From Gemmatimonadota bacterium (GTDB lineage Bacteria > Gemmatimonadota > Gemmatimonadetes > Gemmatimonadales > GWC2-71-9): 35,940 nt of DNA. Numbering within the stretch: the first letter of the stretch is position 1; each line of letters opens with the position of its first letter. The notes below the pieces were generated by a model. The model worked only from the letters and a program-made list of their open reading frames with translations. It was not told where the DNA came from and ran no database searches. The stretch lies in NCBI GenBank assembly GCA_016209985.1, contig JACQVB010000120.1, positions 1 to 35,940 of the forward strand, read 5' to 3'. This document shows, piece by piece, positions 25,821 through 33,136 of the stretch. The position numbers and the translations under genes were made by a program.

Positions 25821-26087
25821 TGTCATCCTGAGCCCCGACCCCGAGTGAAAAGAGTGGGTCGGGCGAAGGATCTGCCTGGCTCGGGCCGAAGGATCTGCCG
25901 GGCTCGGGCGAAGGATCTGCCTGGCTCGGGCGAAGGATCTGCCTGGCTCGGGCGAAGGATCTGCCTGGCTCGGGCGAACGATCTGCCTGGCTCGGGCGAA
26001 CGATCTGCCTGGCTCGGGGACGCACCGAAACCGTCGGCCGAGGTTAACGCTTCGCAGATCCTTCGCCGCTGCGCGGCTCAGGATGAC
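25821..26087. repeat. Palindromic element with TCATCCTGAGCC ends and internal tandem expansion
   Basis: Terminal inverted repeats GTCATCCTGAGCC (25822-25834) and GGCTCAGGATGAC (26075-26087). An inner inverted pair GCGAAGGATCTGC (25863-25875) and GCAGATCCTTCGC (26054-26066) also occurs. The left inner arm has been amplified into seven tandem units. No protein is encoded. It occupies the whole ribE-ribBA gap and its right end contains the ribE stop codon. Confidence 0.85.
25861..26015. repeat. Seven tandem copies of a 22-bp unit
   Basis: The unit is GGGCGAAGGATC followed by TGCCTGGCTC. Copies start at 25861, 25883, 25906, 25928, 25950, 25972 and 25994. Copy 2 has a 1-nt insertion and a T-to-G change. 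Copies 6 and 7 share GAACG in place of GAAGG, showing duplication after mutation. Confidence 0.95.
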
Positions 26088-26680
26088 GACCCTTCTCCAT
26101 GCTTGAGAAACTGAGCGACCATCTTTCCGAGCATATCTCCTTCAACATGCACCTTATCCCCCCCCCGCAACTGCCCCAGGGTGGTGTGCAACCGAGTGAA
26201 TGGTATTAATGATACCTGCACGAGTCCGGGTTCCGGTATCGCGTTGACCATCAAGCTCACGCCGTCCAGCGCGATCGATCCATGCAGAACCGTGGTGGCA
26301 GCGACGTCGGGAGGGACTCGTAAGTCCAAGAGGAGCGAGTCCTTAGACTCGCGTACCGCGGTCACCTCGGCCAGTCCGTCCACGTGACCCTGGACGAAAT
26401 GGCCGCCCAGGCGATCTGAGGCTCGAAGCGCCCGCTCGAGATTCACCCTGCCGCCTTCGCGCATCTGCGCCAGTCGGGTACGGTCCTGGGTGGTGACGAC
26501 CGCCTGTACCCGGAAGCGGCCCGGCCGGAGTGCAACGACCGTGAGACAGGCGCCGTTGATAGCGACGCTCTCGCCCTCCGAGAGGTCGTCAAACGGGGCG
26601 GCGATGGTGATGTCGAGCACTTCATCCTTCCGCTCGACCTTTTCCACCGTGCCCATCGCCATCACGATGCCGGTAAACAC
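26078..26680 (-). CDS. ribE: Riboflavin synthase, alpha chain
   Basis: A 200-residue enzyme that dismutates two lumazines to riboflavin. The start is GTG at 26680, giving the universal MFTGIV N-terminus with AAGGAG just upstream. The ATG frame to 26743 lies inside ribD. The two lumazine-binding repeats are visible: DLSEGESVAINGACLTVV with GHFVQGHVDG, and LHGSIALDGVSLMVN. The last residues (GSSS) and the stop codon come from the right end of the palindromic element at 25821-26087. Overlaps ribD by 19 nt. Confidence 0.95.
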   Translation of the reverse strand: MFTGIVMAMGTVEKVERKDEVLDITIAAPFDDLSEGESVAINGACLTVVALRPGRFRVQAVVTTQDRTRLAQMREGGRVNLERALRASDRLGGHFVQGHVDGLAEVTAVRESKDSLLLDLRVPPDVAATTVLHGSIALDGVSLMVNAIPEPGLVQVSLIPFTRLHTTLGQLRGGDKVHVEGDMLGKMVAQFLKHGEGSSS

Positions 26681-27762
26681 AGCTCCTTCTCGAGCGCGAG
26701 CAGCGTGTCCTTCCCCATGGCTTGGCGGTCGGTGGCGATCCATGGCCGAGCATCGCCGAGCAGCGTGGGAGTCCGTTCGCCGAAGGCCCGGGTTCCCGAG
26801 CCAAGAAAGATCGGCGCCTGGATCCAGTAGATCCGGTCAACCAGGTCATCGGCGAGCAGGGCGGTGATGAGGTTGCCGCCTCCCTCGACCAGAAGCGAAA
26901 CGATTCCGGCCTTGCGCAGCGCGGTGAGCGCCGGAAGACGGCCTTCGGCGCTGATCAGACGAACGCCCGACCCGGCCAACGCCTTTTCCGCAGTTACCCG
27001 GGAAGCGGGGTCGGTGATGACGATGGTCGGGACTTCCTTGGCGGTCCGCACGAGGTGCAGATCACTGCGCAGGCCACCGCGGGTGAATACCACCCGGGTG
27101 GGCGCGACACGCGGTGGGACCGCACCGCGCACCGTGAGCTGCGGGTCGTCGGTCTCGGCGGTACGGCGGCCGACGGCGATGCCGTCGAATCCGGCGCGCA
27201 GCCAATGGACGAAGTCGCGCGATTCGACTCCCGAAACCCACTTCGCCCGTCCCGAAGCGTCGGCCAGGAAGCCGTCGAGTGAGGTCGCGACTTTGACCGC
27301 GAGGAACGGCCGGTCGGTTCGCCGGAGGCTCCAGAGAAACGGCGCATTCAGGGTCGCGGCCTCTTCGGCCAGCAGCCCGGTCTCCACCTCAATGCCGGCT
27401 TTCTGCAACTGCTCGACACCGCCCCGCGCCTCGGGATTGGGATCCCGCACGGCGATCACGACGCGCTTCACACCGGCTTCCACGATCGCGTTGACACAAG
27501 GTGGTGTTTTCCCCTGGTGCGAGCAGGGCTCGAGATTGAGCACCATGGTGGAGCCCTTGGGTGCGGCGCTGGTCCGCAGCGCCACTGCTTCCGCATGGGG
27601 CTCACCGAAACCGGCGTGATAGCCCTCCCCGACGACCTGACCGTCCTTGAGGAGCACGGCGCCCACCAGCGGATTGGGCGCCGCCCGCCCCCAACCGCCC
27701 AGTGCAAGCTGGAGTGCGCGACGCATGGCCTGCTGCTCGCTCAAGCGGATTCCCTGACTCAT
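26662..27762 (-). CDS. ribD: Bifunctional riboflavin deaminase/reductase RibD
   Basis: A 366-residue enzyme for the second and third steps of riboflavin synthesis. The N-terminal deaminase domain (1-145) has APNPLVGAVLL, the zinc motif HAEAVAL and EPCSHQGKTPPC. The C-terminal NADPH reductase domain has VKVATSLDGFLA and LLVEGGGNLITALL. The start ATG 27762 overlaps the purM stop as ATGA. No FMN riboswitch can precede it because of this coupling. Confidence 0.96.
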   Translation of the reverse strand: MSQGIRLSEQQAMRRALQLALGGWGRAAPNPLVGAVLLKDGQVVGEGYHAGFGEPHAEAVALRTSAAPKGSTMVLNLEPCSHQGKTPPCVNAIVEAGVKRVVIAVRDPNPEARGGVEQLQKAGIEVETGLLAEEAATLNAPFLWSLRRTDRPFLAVKVATSLDGFLADASGRAKWVSGVESRDFVHWLRAGFDGIAVGRRTAETDDPQLTVRGAVPPRVAPTRVVFTRGGLRSDLHLVRTAKEVPTIVITDPASRVTAEKALAGSGVRLISAEGRLPALTALRKAGIVSLLVEGGGNLITALLADDLVDRIYWIQAPIFLGSGTRAFGERTPTLLGDARPWIATDRQAMGKDTLLALEKELCLPAS

Positions 27763-28781
27763 CGCAGCACGACTCCCTCACCCGAAACGATCTCTCCGAT
27801 AACCCATGTCTCCACCCCGGCGGCAGTAGCGACCTTCCGCACGGCTTCCACGTTCTCGGGAGCCGCAATCGAGATCATCCCGACTCCCATGTTGAACACG
27901 CGGTACATCTCGTCACCGCTCACCTTGCCAGCTTCCTGGAGATAGCGGAACAGCGGCGGGACGATCCAGCTCCCCTTCTCCACCGCGGCACAACGCCCCT
28001 TGGGCAAGGTACGCGGGAGATTCCCGGGGATCCCTCCGCCGGTGATGTGGGCCAGGCCGTGAATCTTTTCCAGCGCCGGCTGGATCGCGCGGTAGTAGCT
28101 GCGATGCACCGCGAGCAGTGCTTCGCCCACGGTCGCGTGGATAGTCGGCAGCTCACTGTCCACCCCCAACCGTTCTTCGGAGAAGAGAATGCGCCGGGCG
28201 AGTGTGTAGCCGTTGGTATGCAGGCCGTTGGCCGCATAGCCGATCAGCACATCGCCGAGCTGCACCCGGTCACCATGGAGCGCCCCCCGCTCGGACACCA
28301 CCCCGACGATGGTCCCGGCGAGATCGTAGTGGCCGGGTGGGTAGAGATCGGGCATTTGCGCCGTCTCCCCACCCGCGAGCGACATCTCATGTGCGCGGCA
28401 ACCGCGGGCCACGCCCTCCACCAGCTGAACGGCCACATTCGACTCCAGCGATTCGCAGGCGATGTAGTCGAGAAAAGCCAGCGGCCGTGCCCCATGCACC
28501 AGAATGTCGTTTACGCAGTGATTGACGAGATCCTCGCCCACCGTGTCGTGGCGACGGGCCATGATCGCGACCAGCACCTTGGTGCCGACGCCATCAGTGG
28601 ACAGCACCAGGGTGGGGTCGCTGATGTCGGGCGGCAGCTTCACCATGCCGCCGAAGGCGCCGAGCGCTCCTCTCGCCAGGGGGGTGCGGGTGGTGGCGAC
28701 GACCTCGGCGATGCGTGCCTTGGCCCGCTGCGCCAGGTCCAGATCGACGCCCGCTTCGGCGTAGCGGTCAGGGCGGGCCAA
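27759..28781 (-). CDS. purM: Phosphoribosylformylglycinamidine cyclo-ligase (AIR synthetase)
   Basis: A 340-residue enzyme of purine synthesis that closes the imidazole ring using ATP. Conserved: DRYAEAGVDLD, LVLSTDGVGTKVLVA, CVNDILVHGARPLAFLDYIA, LAGGETAQMPDLY, GLHTNGYTLAR and HITGGGIPGNLPR. The start is TTG at 28781, inside the last codons of the pfkB gene (14-nt overlap). No ATG or GTG is suitably placed. SelD was considered because selB is present, but the motifs are those of PurM. Confidence 0.95.
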   Translation of the reverse strand: MARPDRYAEAGVDLDLAQRAKARIAEVVATTRTPLARGALGAFGGMVKLPPDISDPTLVLSTDGVGTKVLVAIMARRHDTVGEDLVNHCVNDILVHGARPLAFLDYIACESLESNVAVQLVEGVARGCRAHEMSLAGGETAQMPDLYPPGHYDLAGTIVGVVSERGALHGDRVQLGDVLIGYAANGLHTNGYTLARRILFSEERLGVDSELPTIHATVGEALLAVHRSYYRAIQPALEKIHGLAHITGGGIPGNLPRTLPKGRCAAVEKGSWIVPPLFRYLQEAGKVSGDEMYRVFNMGVGMISIAAPENVEAVRKVATAAGVETWVIGEIVSGEGVVLR

Positions 28782-29697
28782 AGTGCTCGGTCTCGACGTC
28801 GAAGTGGACCAACTCGCGAAAGGCCCGCGCCCGCGCGGTCACCTCGGCGACGCCGACCTGCGCGAGACGCTGGACCGAGAAATCCTCGACCGCGAACGAT
28901 CCCATGGTGGCGCCGAATACCATTGCCCGGCGCAAGTTGGCGGGCGAGATGTCGTCCGAACGCGCCAGGTGGGCCATGAAGCCGCCGGCGAAGGCATCGC
29001 CGGCGCCGGTAGGATCGAATACCTCTTCCAGCGGGTAGGCCGGCACGTAGAAGACGTTCTCGCCTTCGGTCAGCACCGCGCCGTACACCCCCTGTTTGAC
29101 CACGACCAGGCGGGGACCCCGCTGCATGATCCATCGCGCAGCCCGATAGACGTTCCAGTCTCCCGAGAGCTCGCGCGCTTCACCGTCATTCACCATCAGC
29201 ACATCGATGTGCCGCAGCAACTCGAGCAGGACGTCCCGCTTGCTGCTGATCCAGTAATTCATGGTATCGCAGGCCACCAGCTTGGGCTTGCGGATCTGAT
29301 CCAGGACCGAGAGCTGCAACTCCGGATCGATGTTGCCGAGGAACACCCACTCGGCGTTGCGGAACGCATCGGGAATCCGGGGCTGGAAGTTGGCGAAAAC
29401 GCCGAGCCTGGTCTCCAGCGTCTCCCGGGTCTGGAGATCGTAGGAATACTTCCCCTTCCAGCGGAAGCTTTCCCCTTTCACCTTTTCCACGCCAGCGAAG
29501 TCGATCCCCCGGTCGCAGAAGTTTTCCAATTGATGGAAGGGATAGTCATCGCCGATCACGCCGACCACCTGCACCGGATGGATCGAGCACGCGGCGCAGG
29601 CGAAAAAGACCGCAGAACCACCCAGGGCTTCGGTGGCATTGCCGAAGGGGGTCTCCACCGTATCGAGAGCAATACTCCCGACGACGAGAAGGCTCAT
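28768..29697 (-). CDS. PfkB-family sugar/nucleoside kinase
   Basis: A 309-residue ribokinase-fold kinase. The N-terminal motif is LGGSAVFFACAAC, and the catalytic motif near the C-terminus is DPTGAGDAFAGGF with the base Asp. VNDGEARELSG and LVVVKQGVYGAVL are also typical. The substrate is not clear. Its place next to purM suggests nucleoside or ribose metabolism, but this is inference only. The start ATG 29697 has no clear Shine-Dalgarno sequence, and a heptamer hairpin lies upstream. Confidence 0.9.
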   Translation of the reverse strand: MSLLVVGSIALDTVETPFGNATEALGGSAVFFACAACSIHPVQVVGVIGDDYPFHQLENFCDRGIDFAGVEKVKGESFRWKGKYSYDLQTRETLETRLGVFANFQPRIPDAFRNAEWVFLGNIDPELQLSVLDQIRKPKLVACDTMNYWISSKRDVLLELLRHIDVLMVNDGEARELSGDWNVYRAARWIMQRGPRLVVVKQGVYGAVLTEGENVFYVPAYPLEEVFDPTGAGDAFAGGFMAHLARSDDISPANLRRAMVFGATMGSFAVEDFSVQRLAQVGVAEVTARARAFRELVHFDVETEHFGPP

Positions 29698-29739
29698 CGG
29701 CTGGCCTGGGGGTGCCGCGTTCCCAGGAGTGCTGAGGGC

Positions 29740-29837
29740 GGAACGCGGAGCGCGGAACTGTAAGGCCGGTCCTCACCACGAGGAACAGACAGGTGGGTGG
29801 CACGATCACTCCGCATTCCGCGCTCCACGCTCCGCGC
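29740..29837. repeat. Heptamer arms (GCGGAAC / GCTCCGC) between argS and the PfkB kinase
   Basis: The left arm 29740-29760 is GCGGAAC, GCGGAGC, GCGGAAC. The right arm 29810-29837 is ACTCCGC, ATTCCGC, GCTCCAC, GCTCCGC. The arms are inverted relative to each other with a 49-nt loop and end 5 nt before the argS stop codon. Confidence 0.75.
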
Positions 29838-29842
29838 GCGTG

Positions 29843-31495
29843 TCACATTCTCTCCGGAGCAGTTACGCCGATAAGATTGAGCCCGTTGGCAAGCACGATT
29901 TGCACGGCGCGGACCAGGACCAACCGCGCTTTTTCGATCGCCTCGCCTACGCCGATGACGCGGTGGCGATGATACCATCCGTTGGCCAGCCGGGCGAGAT
30001 CATCCAGGTAGGCGATTACCCGGTGCGGCTCGAGGTTCTCGGCCGCGCGCTCGACCAGCGTCGGAAATTCCGCGAGGTGCTTCATGAGCTCCTGTTCATC
30101 AGCCTCGGTCAACAGCGACAGGTCCACACCATCGGCCGTGACCGCCCCTGCCGTCGTTCCCGCCGTCCGTAGTATTCCGGCCATTCGGGTATGCGCGTAC
30201 TGAACGTAGTAGACCGGATTCTCTTCTGATTGTTTGGTCGCCAGATCCAGGTCGAATACGAAATGCGAATCGGCCTTGCGCATCAGCAGAAAGTAGCGCA
30301 TCGCATCCTGTCCGACCTGATCGACCAGATCGCGTACGGTCACGTAGCTCCCGGCCCGCTTGGAGATCTTGACCTCTTCTCCGCCCTTCATGACGGTCAC
30401 GATCTGGTGCAGCACGTATTCGGGATACCCTTGGGGAATTCCTACTTCCAGCGCCTGCAGGCCCACTCGCACGCGGGTGACCGTGCTGTGATGGTCGGCG
30501 CCCTGCACGTTGATGGCGCGCCTGAAGCCGCGCTCCCATTTGGTCCAGTGATAGGCGACATCGGGCACGAAATAGGTGTACTCCCCACCTTTCCCGGCGC
30601 TCTTCCGCATCACCCGGTCCTTGTCGTCGCCAAAATCGGTGGTGCGGAGCCACGAGGCTCCCTCTTTCTCGTACGTGTGGCCGGCATCGTCGAGCCGTTT
30701 GACGGTCTGCTCGACCTTGCCGCTGGTATAGAGCGAGGATTCGAGGAAATAGACGTCAAACTTGACGCCGAACGCCCGGAGATCGTGATCCTGCTCCTCG
30801 CGCAGGGCCTGCACCGCGAACCGGCGCACCGCCGGCGCGTCTTTCCCTTCGGGGTCCTCAGGATGCCGGGCGAGATACTGCTCGGCGATGTCGCGGACGT
30901 AGTCGCCATGATAGCCGCCCTCCGGGATCGCCGCGTCGCGCCCCCGGAGCTGCTGAATGCGCGCCTGAACCGACAGGCCGAGATTGGTGATCTGGGCGCC
31001 GGCATCGTTGTAGTAGAACTCGCGGGTCACCTTCCAGCCGGTCCACTGGAGCAGCGCGGCGATCGCATCGCCGATCGCGGCCTGACGTCCATGACCCACG
31101 TGAAGCGGGCCGGTGGGGTTGGCCGAAACGAACTCCACGTTGACCGGCTGGCCCTTTCCCACGCTACTCCGGCCGTAGCTCGAACCGGCACGGAGGATGA
31201 CGGGAAGCACCGCCGAGAGCTGCTCTTCCGCGAGCCAGAAGTTGATGAAGCCGGGACCGGCAATCCCGATCTTGCTCACGACTTCTTTTGGCAGGTCCAA
31301 CCTGGAGACGATGATTTCCGCCACGGCGCGTGGCTTCTGCTTGAGCGGGCCGGCAAGCTTCAGCGCCAGATTGCTGGATAGGTCCCCGTGTCCGGCATCC
31401 CGGGGGCGTTCGAGGACGATCTCGATGTCTGCCGCGCCCAGCTCGCCGGCGATCCGTGCCAGCGCCTCACGGAGCCGTTCGGCCCCGCCGATCAG
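29843..31495 (-). CDS. argS: Arginyl-tRNA synthetase, probable CTG start
   Basis: A 550-residue class I synthetase if started at CTG 31495. HIGH-type motif HVGH in NPTGPLHVGHGRQ, KMSKS-type loop KISKR, and the anticodon-binding C-terminus ending NLIGVTAPERM. The N-terminal domain (ERLREALARIAGELG, RPRDAGHGDLSSNLALKLAG) is family-conserved and lies upstream of the first canonical start (GTG 31324). No ATG, GTG or TTG occurs in that frame back to the preceding in-frame stop within fmdB. The CTG overlaps the fmdB stop as CTGA, just like the ATGA/GTGA junctions elsewhere here, and gives the expected (M)I-x-x-x-ERLREAL beginning. Confidence 0.93.
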   Translation of the reverse strand: MIGGAERLREALARIAGELGAADIEIVLERPRDAGHGDLSSNLALKLAGPLKQKPRAVAEIIVSRLDLPKEVVSKIGIAGPGFINFWLAEEQLSAVLPVILRAGSSYGRSSVGKGQPVNVEFVSANPTGPLHVGHGRQAAIGDAIAALLQWTGWKVTREFYYNDAGAQITNLGLSVQARIQQLRGRDAAIPEGGYHGDYVRDIAEQYLARHPEDPEGKDAPAVRRFAVQALREEQDHDLRAFGVKFDVYFLESSLYTSGKVEQTVKRLDDAGHTYEKEGASWLRTTDFGDDKDRVMRKSAGKGGEYTYFVPDVAYHWTKWERGFRRAINVQGADHHSTVTRVRVGLQALEVGIPQGYPEYVLHQIVTVMKGGEEVKISKRAGSYVTVRDLVDQVGQDAMRYFLLMRKADSHFVFDLDLATKQSEENPVYYVQYAHTRMAGILRTAGTTAGAVTADGVDLSLLTEADEQELMKHLAEFPTLVERAAENLEPHRVIAYLDDLARLANGWYHRHRVIGVGEAIEKARLVLVRAVQIVLANGLNLIGVTAPERM

Positions 31496-31806
31496 GACTC
31501 GGCTCCGGGTTTCTTCTTCGACTTGTCGGCTGGTTTGCTGCTCGAGGTCTCCGCGGGTTTCTCGATCTTCGCGGGTTTTTCGGTCTTGGGCGTGGCACTC
31601 TCGTCGCCCGATTTCTTCTCACCGGTGCGCTTATAGTCCGTCGCGTAGAAGCCCGACCCCTTGAAGACGACGCCGACGCCCCCCGAGATCATCCGTTCGC
31701 CCCTGGTGCCGCACTTGGGGCATTTGGGGCGGGTGTTGTCGGAGATCTTCTGGACTTTTTCGTACTCGTGCCCGCACTTCGGGCACCGGTACTCGTAGGT
31801 CGGCAT
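31492..31806 (-). CDS. FmdB-family zinc-ribbon protein
   Basis: A 104-residue protein. The start MPTYEYRC (ATG 31806) is the universal FmdB beginning, whereas a longer frame starts at 31842. The zinc ribbon is C-P-K-C-G-H and C-P-K-C-G-T, followed by GVVFKGSGFYATDYK. The C-terminal 45 residues are Lys/Pro/Glu/Ser-rich and disordered. Molecular function is not established. Some members regulate transcription. Its stop is shared with the proposed argS start. Confidence 0.9.
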   Translation of the reverse strand: MPTYEYRCPKCGHEYEKVQKISDNTRPKCPKCGTRGERMISGGVGVVFKGSGFYATDYKRTGEKKSGDESATPKTEKPAKIEKPAETSSSKPADKSKKKPGAES

Positions 31807-31843
31807 TGGCTGAGAAGCTCGTAATGCGTGGTGAGGCGGCAAG

Positions 31844-32773
31844 TTAGGGGGAGCGCCGGGGTTTGGGCAAGAATCGCCGCGCCGCTGGTTCCACTCGACA
31901 CCACTCTCTCACCGCCCGCAGAAACCCGGCGACCAGAGGTGACGGCTCGTCGGTTCTCCAGGCGAGGCAGAGCTCGAGCGTGGCGTACGATTCTCGCACT
32001 CTTGCGTGGCTGACCCCCGGCGCGCCGGGCAGGTTGAGGGTGGCGGGAACGAGTGACACTCCATACCCCGCCGCGACCATGAATAACAAGGTCTGAAGGT
32101 GCTCGACCCCTTCCAGCACCCTGGGGGTGAATCCAGCCCTCTGGCAGACGCTCATGATGCGTTCGTAGAACCCGGAACCTTTGCGTTGGGGAAAAAGAAC
32201 GAAAGGATCGCCCGAGAGCTGCTGCAAGGAAATTTGCCGGGATCCGGCAAGCGCATGCGACTCGGGCAGCGCCGCCAACAAGGGGACCTGAAGCACGGTT
32301 TCGCGTTGCAAGAGCCGGGAATCGAAATACGGCACCACCAGACCGACATCCGCCGTCCCCTGTTCCAGAGCGAGCACCACGTCGGTGACCAGGTACTCTC
32401 TCAGTGTGAGCTCAACGTCGGGAAACTGAAGTCGAAAATGGTGGAGAACGCCCGGAAGACCGACATACGACGCGACGGGCCCACACGCCACGGCAATCCG
32501 CCCAATTTGGCCTGCTTCCGCCCCCTGCGCCGCATGCACCGCGCCGTCCGCCCGGGACAGGATCTGCTGGGCTTCGGCCAGGAAGATACGACCTGCATGC
32601 GTCAGCTCGACCCGTCGCTTGGTGCGCCAGAGCAGTTTCACGTCGAGCTCGTCTTCCAGCTTGGCGATCTGTTGGCTGAGCGCCGGCTGGGCGATGCGCA
32701 GGTGGCGGGCCGCTCGAGTGAAGTGCAGCTCTTCGGCGACCGCAACGAAGTAGCGAAGTTGCCTGAGCTCCAT
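31844..32773 (-). CDS. LysR-family transcriptional regulator
   Basis: A 309-residue regulator. The N-terminal winged helix reads LRYFVAVAEELHFTRAARHL and AQPALSQQIAKLEDELDVKL. The linker helix and periplasmic-binding-protein-like effector domain follow (GPVASYVGLPG to LVAGFLRAV). The closest groups by eye are the AlsR/CynR/BenM-like ones. The effector is unknown. The ATG at 32773 is itself part of one of two 14-bp direct repeats (32771-32815), so autoregulation is likely. It is divergent from the small zinc-ribbon gene at 32898. Confidence 0.95.
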   Translation of the reverse strand: MELRQLRYFVAVAEELHFTRAARHLRIAQPALSQQIAKLEDELDVKLLWRTKRRVELTHAGRIFLAEAQQILSRADGAVHAAQGAEAGQIGRIAVACGPVASYVGLPGVLHHFRLQFPDVELTLREYLVTDVVLALEQGTADVGLVVPYFDSRLLQRETVLQVPLLAALPESHALAGSRQISLQQLSGDPFVLFPQRKGSGFYERIMSVCQRAGFTPRVLEGVEHLQTLLFMVAAGYGVSLVPATLNLPGAPGVSHARVRESYATLELCLAWRTDEPSPLVAGFLRAVREWCRVEPAARRFLPKPRRSP

Positions 32774-32815
32774 ACGACTAATATGCTCGTCCTATTATTA
32801 CCATAAGACTAATAT
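32771..32815. promoter_or_regulatory. Probable LysR operator: two 14-bp direct repeats 31 bp apart
   Basis: CATACGACTAATAT (32771-32784) and CATAAGACTAATAT (32802-32815) match at 13/14, with a centre distance of 31 bp, three helical turns. The second copy ends 2 nt before the -35 box of the plus-strand promoter, and the first covers the lysR start codon. This is the usual LysR layout for activating a divergent gene and repressing itself. Confidence 0.65.
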
Positions 32816-32817
32816 AT

Positions 32818-32847
32818 TGGACAGCTTTTTGGGGGGGAGGATAGAAT
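32818..32847 (+). promoter_or_regulatory. Sigma-70-type promoter for the small zinc-ribbon gene
   Basis: TGGACA (5/6 match) and TAGAAT (5/6 match) with an 18-nt spacer. The predicted transcription start near 32854 coincides with the palindrome at 32855-32871. Confidence 0.55.
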
Positions 32848-32854
32848 TGCGAGC

Positions 32855-32871
32855 GTAAACATGGTGTTTAC
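32855..32871. promoter_or_regulatory. Operator-like palindrome GTAAACA-TGG-TGTTTAC
   Basis: A perfect 7-bp inverted repeat with a 3-nt spacer placed at the predicted transcription start of the plus-strand promoter. This position would suit a repressor site. Its sequence differs from the LysR repeats, so a second regulator is possible. Confidence 0.5.
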
Positions 32872-32897
32872 TCCAGCTTTGGGTGGGAGAACGTGTC

Positions 32898-33095
32898 GTG
32901 ACAACCATGGTCCCTCGGAAGTTCGAGCCGGGGGTGGACTTCAGGGGACGCACCACCCACTGGAAATGTTCTTCCTGCCGCTGGACCACGCCACTCACAC
33001 CCGACTGCACCAACATGCACCCGTCGAAGTCGGTTCGTGACGCATTTCTCCTGCACGACTGTGTCAACCACGCGAGAGTGTCCCCCGACAAGTAG
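32898..33095 (+). CDS. Small zinc-ribbon-like protein, unknown function
   Basis: A 65-residue protein. The start is taken at GTG 32898 with GGGAG 8 nt upstream. GTG 32883 and ATG 32907 are alternatives. It carries a C-x-x-C pair (W-K-C-S-S-C-R-W) and a downstream Cys and His-Asp-Cys (FLLHDC), which could complete a zinc site. Such W-x-C-x-x-C-x-W ... H-D-C layouts look like small metal-binding proteins of environmental bacteria. A promoter, an operator-like palindrome and a divergent LysR support it being real. It is 41 nt before the histidine kinase gene. No function known to me. Confidence 0.55.
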   Translation: MTTMVPRKFEPGVDFRGRTTHWKCSSCRWTTPLTPDCTNMHPSKSVRDAFLLHDCVNHARVSPDK

Positions 33096-33136
33096 GGCCT
33101 GCGGGAATCGACGCTCGTGCCCAGGACCCGGCACCC

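Noticed and set aside
25861-26015. CRISPR array
   Set aside because: The repeats are directly adjacent with no unique spacers, and there are no cas genes.
25773-26077. FMN riboswitch before the riboflavin genes
   Set aside because: No RFN-type conserved segments were found here, and ribD is coupled directly to purM.
25845-26114. Possible Arg/Gly/Leu-rich protein across the 22-bp tandem repeats
   Set aside because: The translation only mirrors a non-multiple-of-three tandem repeat inside a palindromic element. No ribosome-binding site or domain.
27759-28781. Selenophosphate synthetase (SelD), suggested by the presence of selB
   Set aside because: The motifs (DRYAEAGVD, STDGVGTK, GGETAQMP) are those of PurM, and SelD's N-terminal Cys/Sec loop is absent.
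27702-28979. 425-codon plus-strand frame opposite purM and ribD
   Set aside because: Shadow of two complete genes with conserved motifs on the minus strand.
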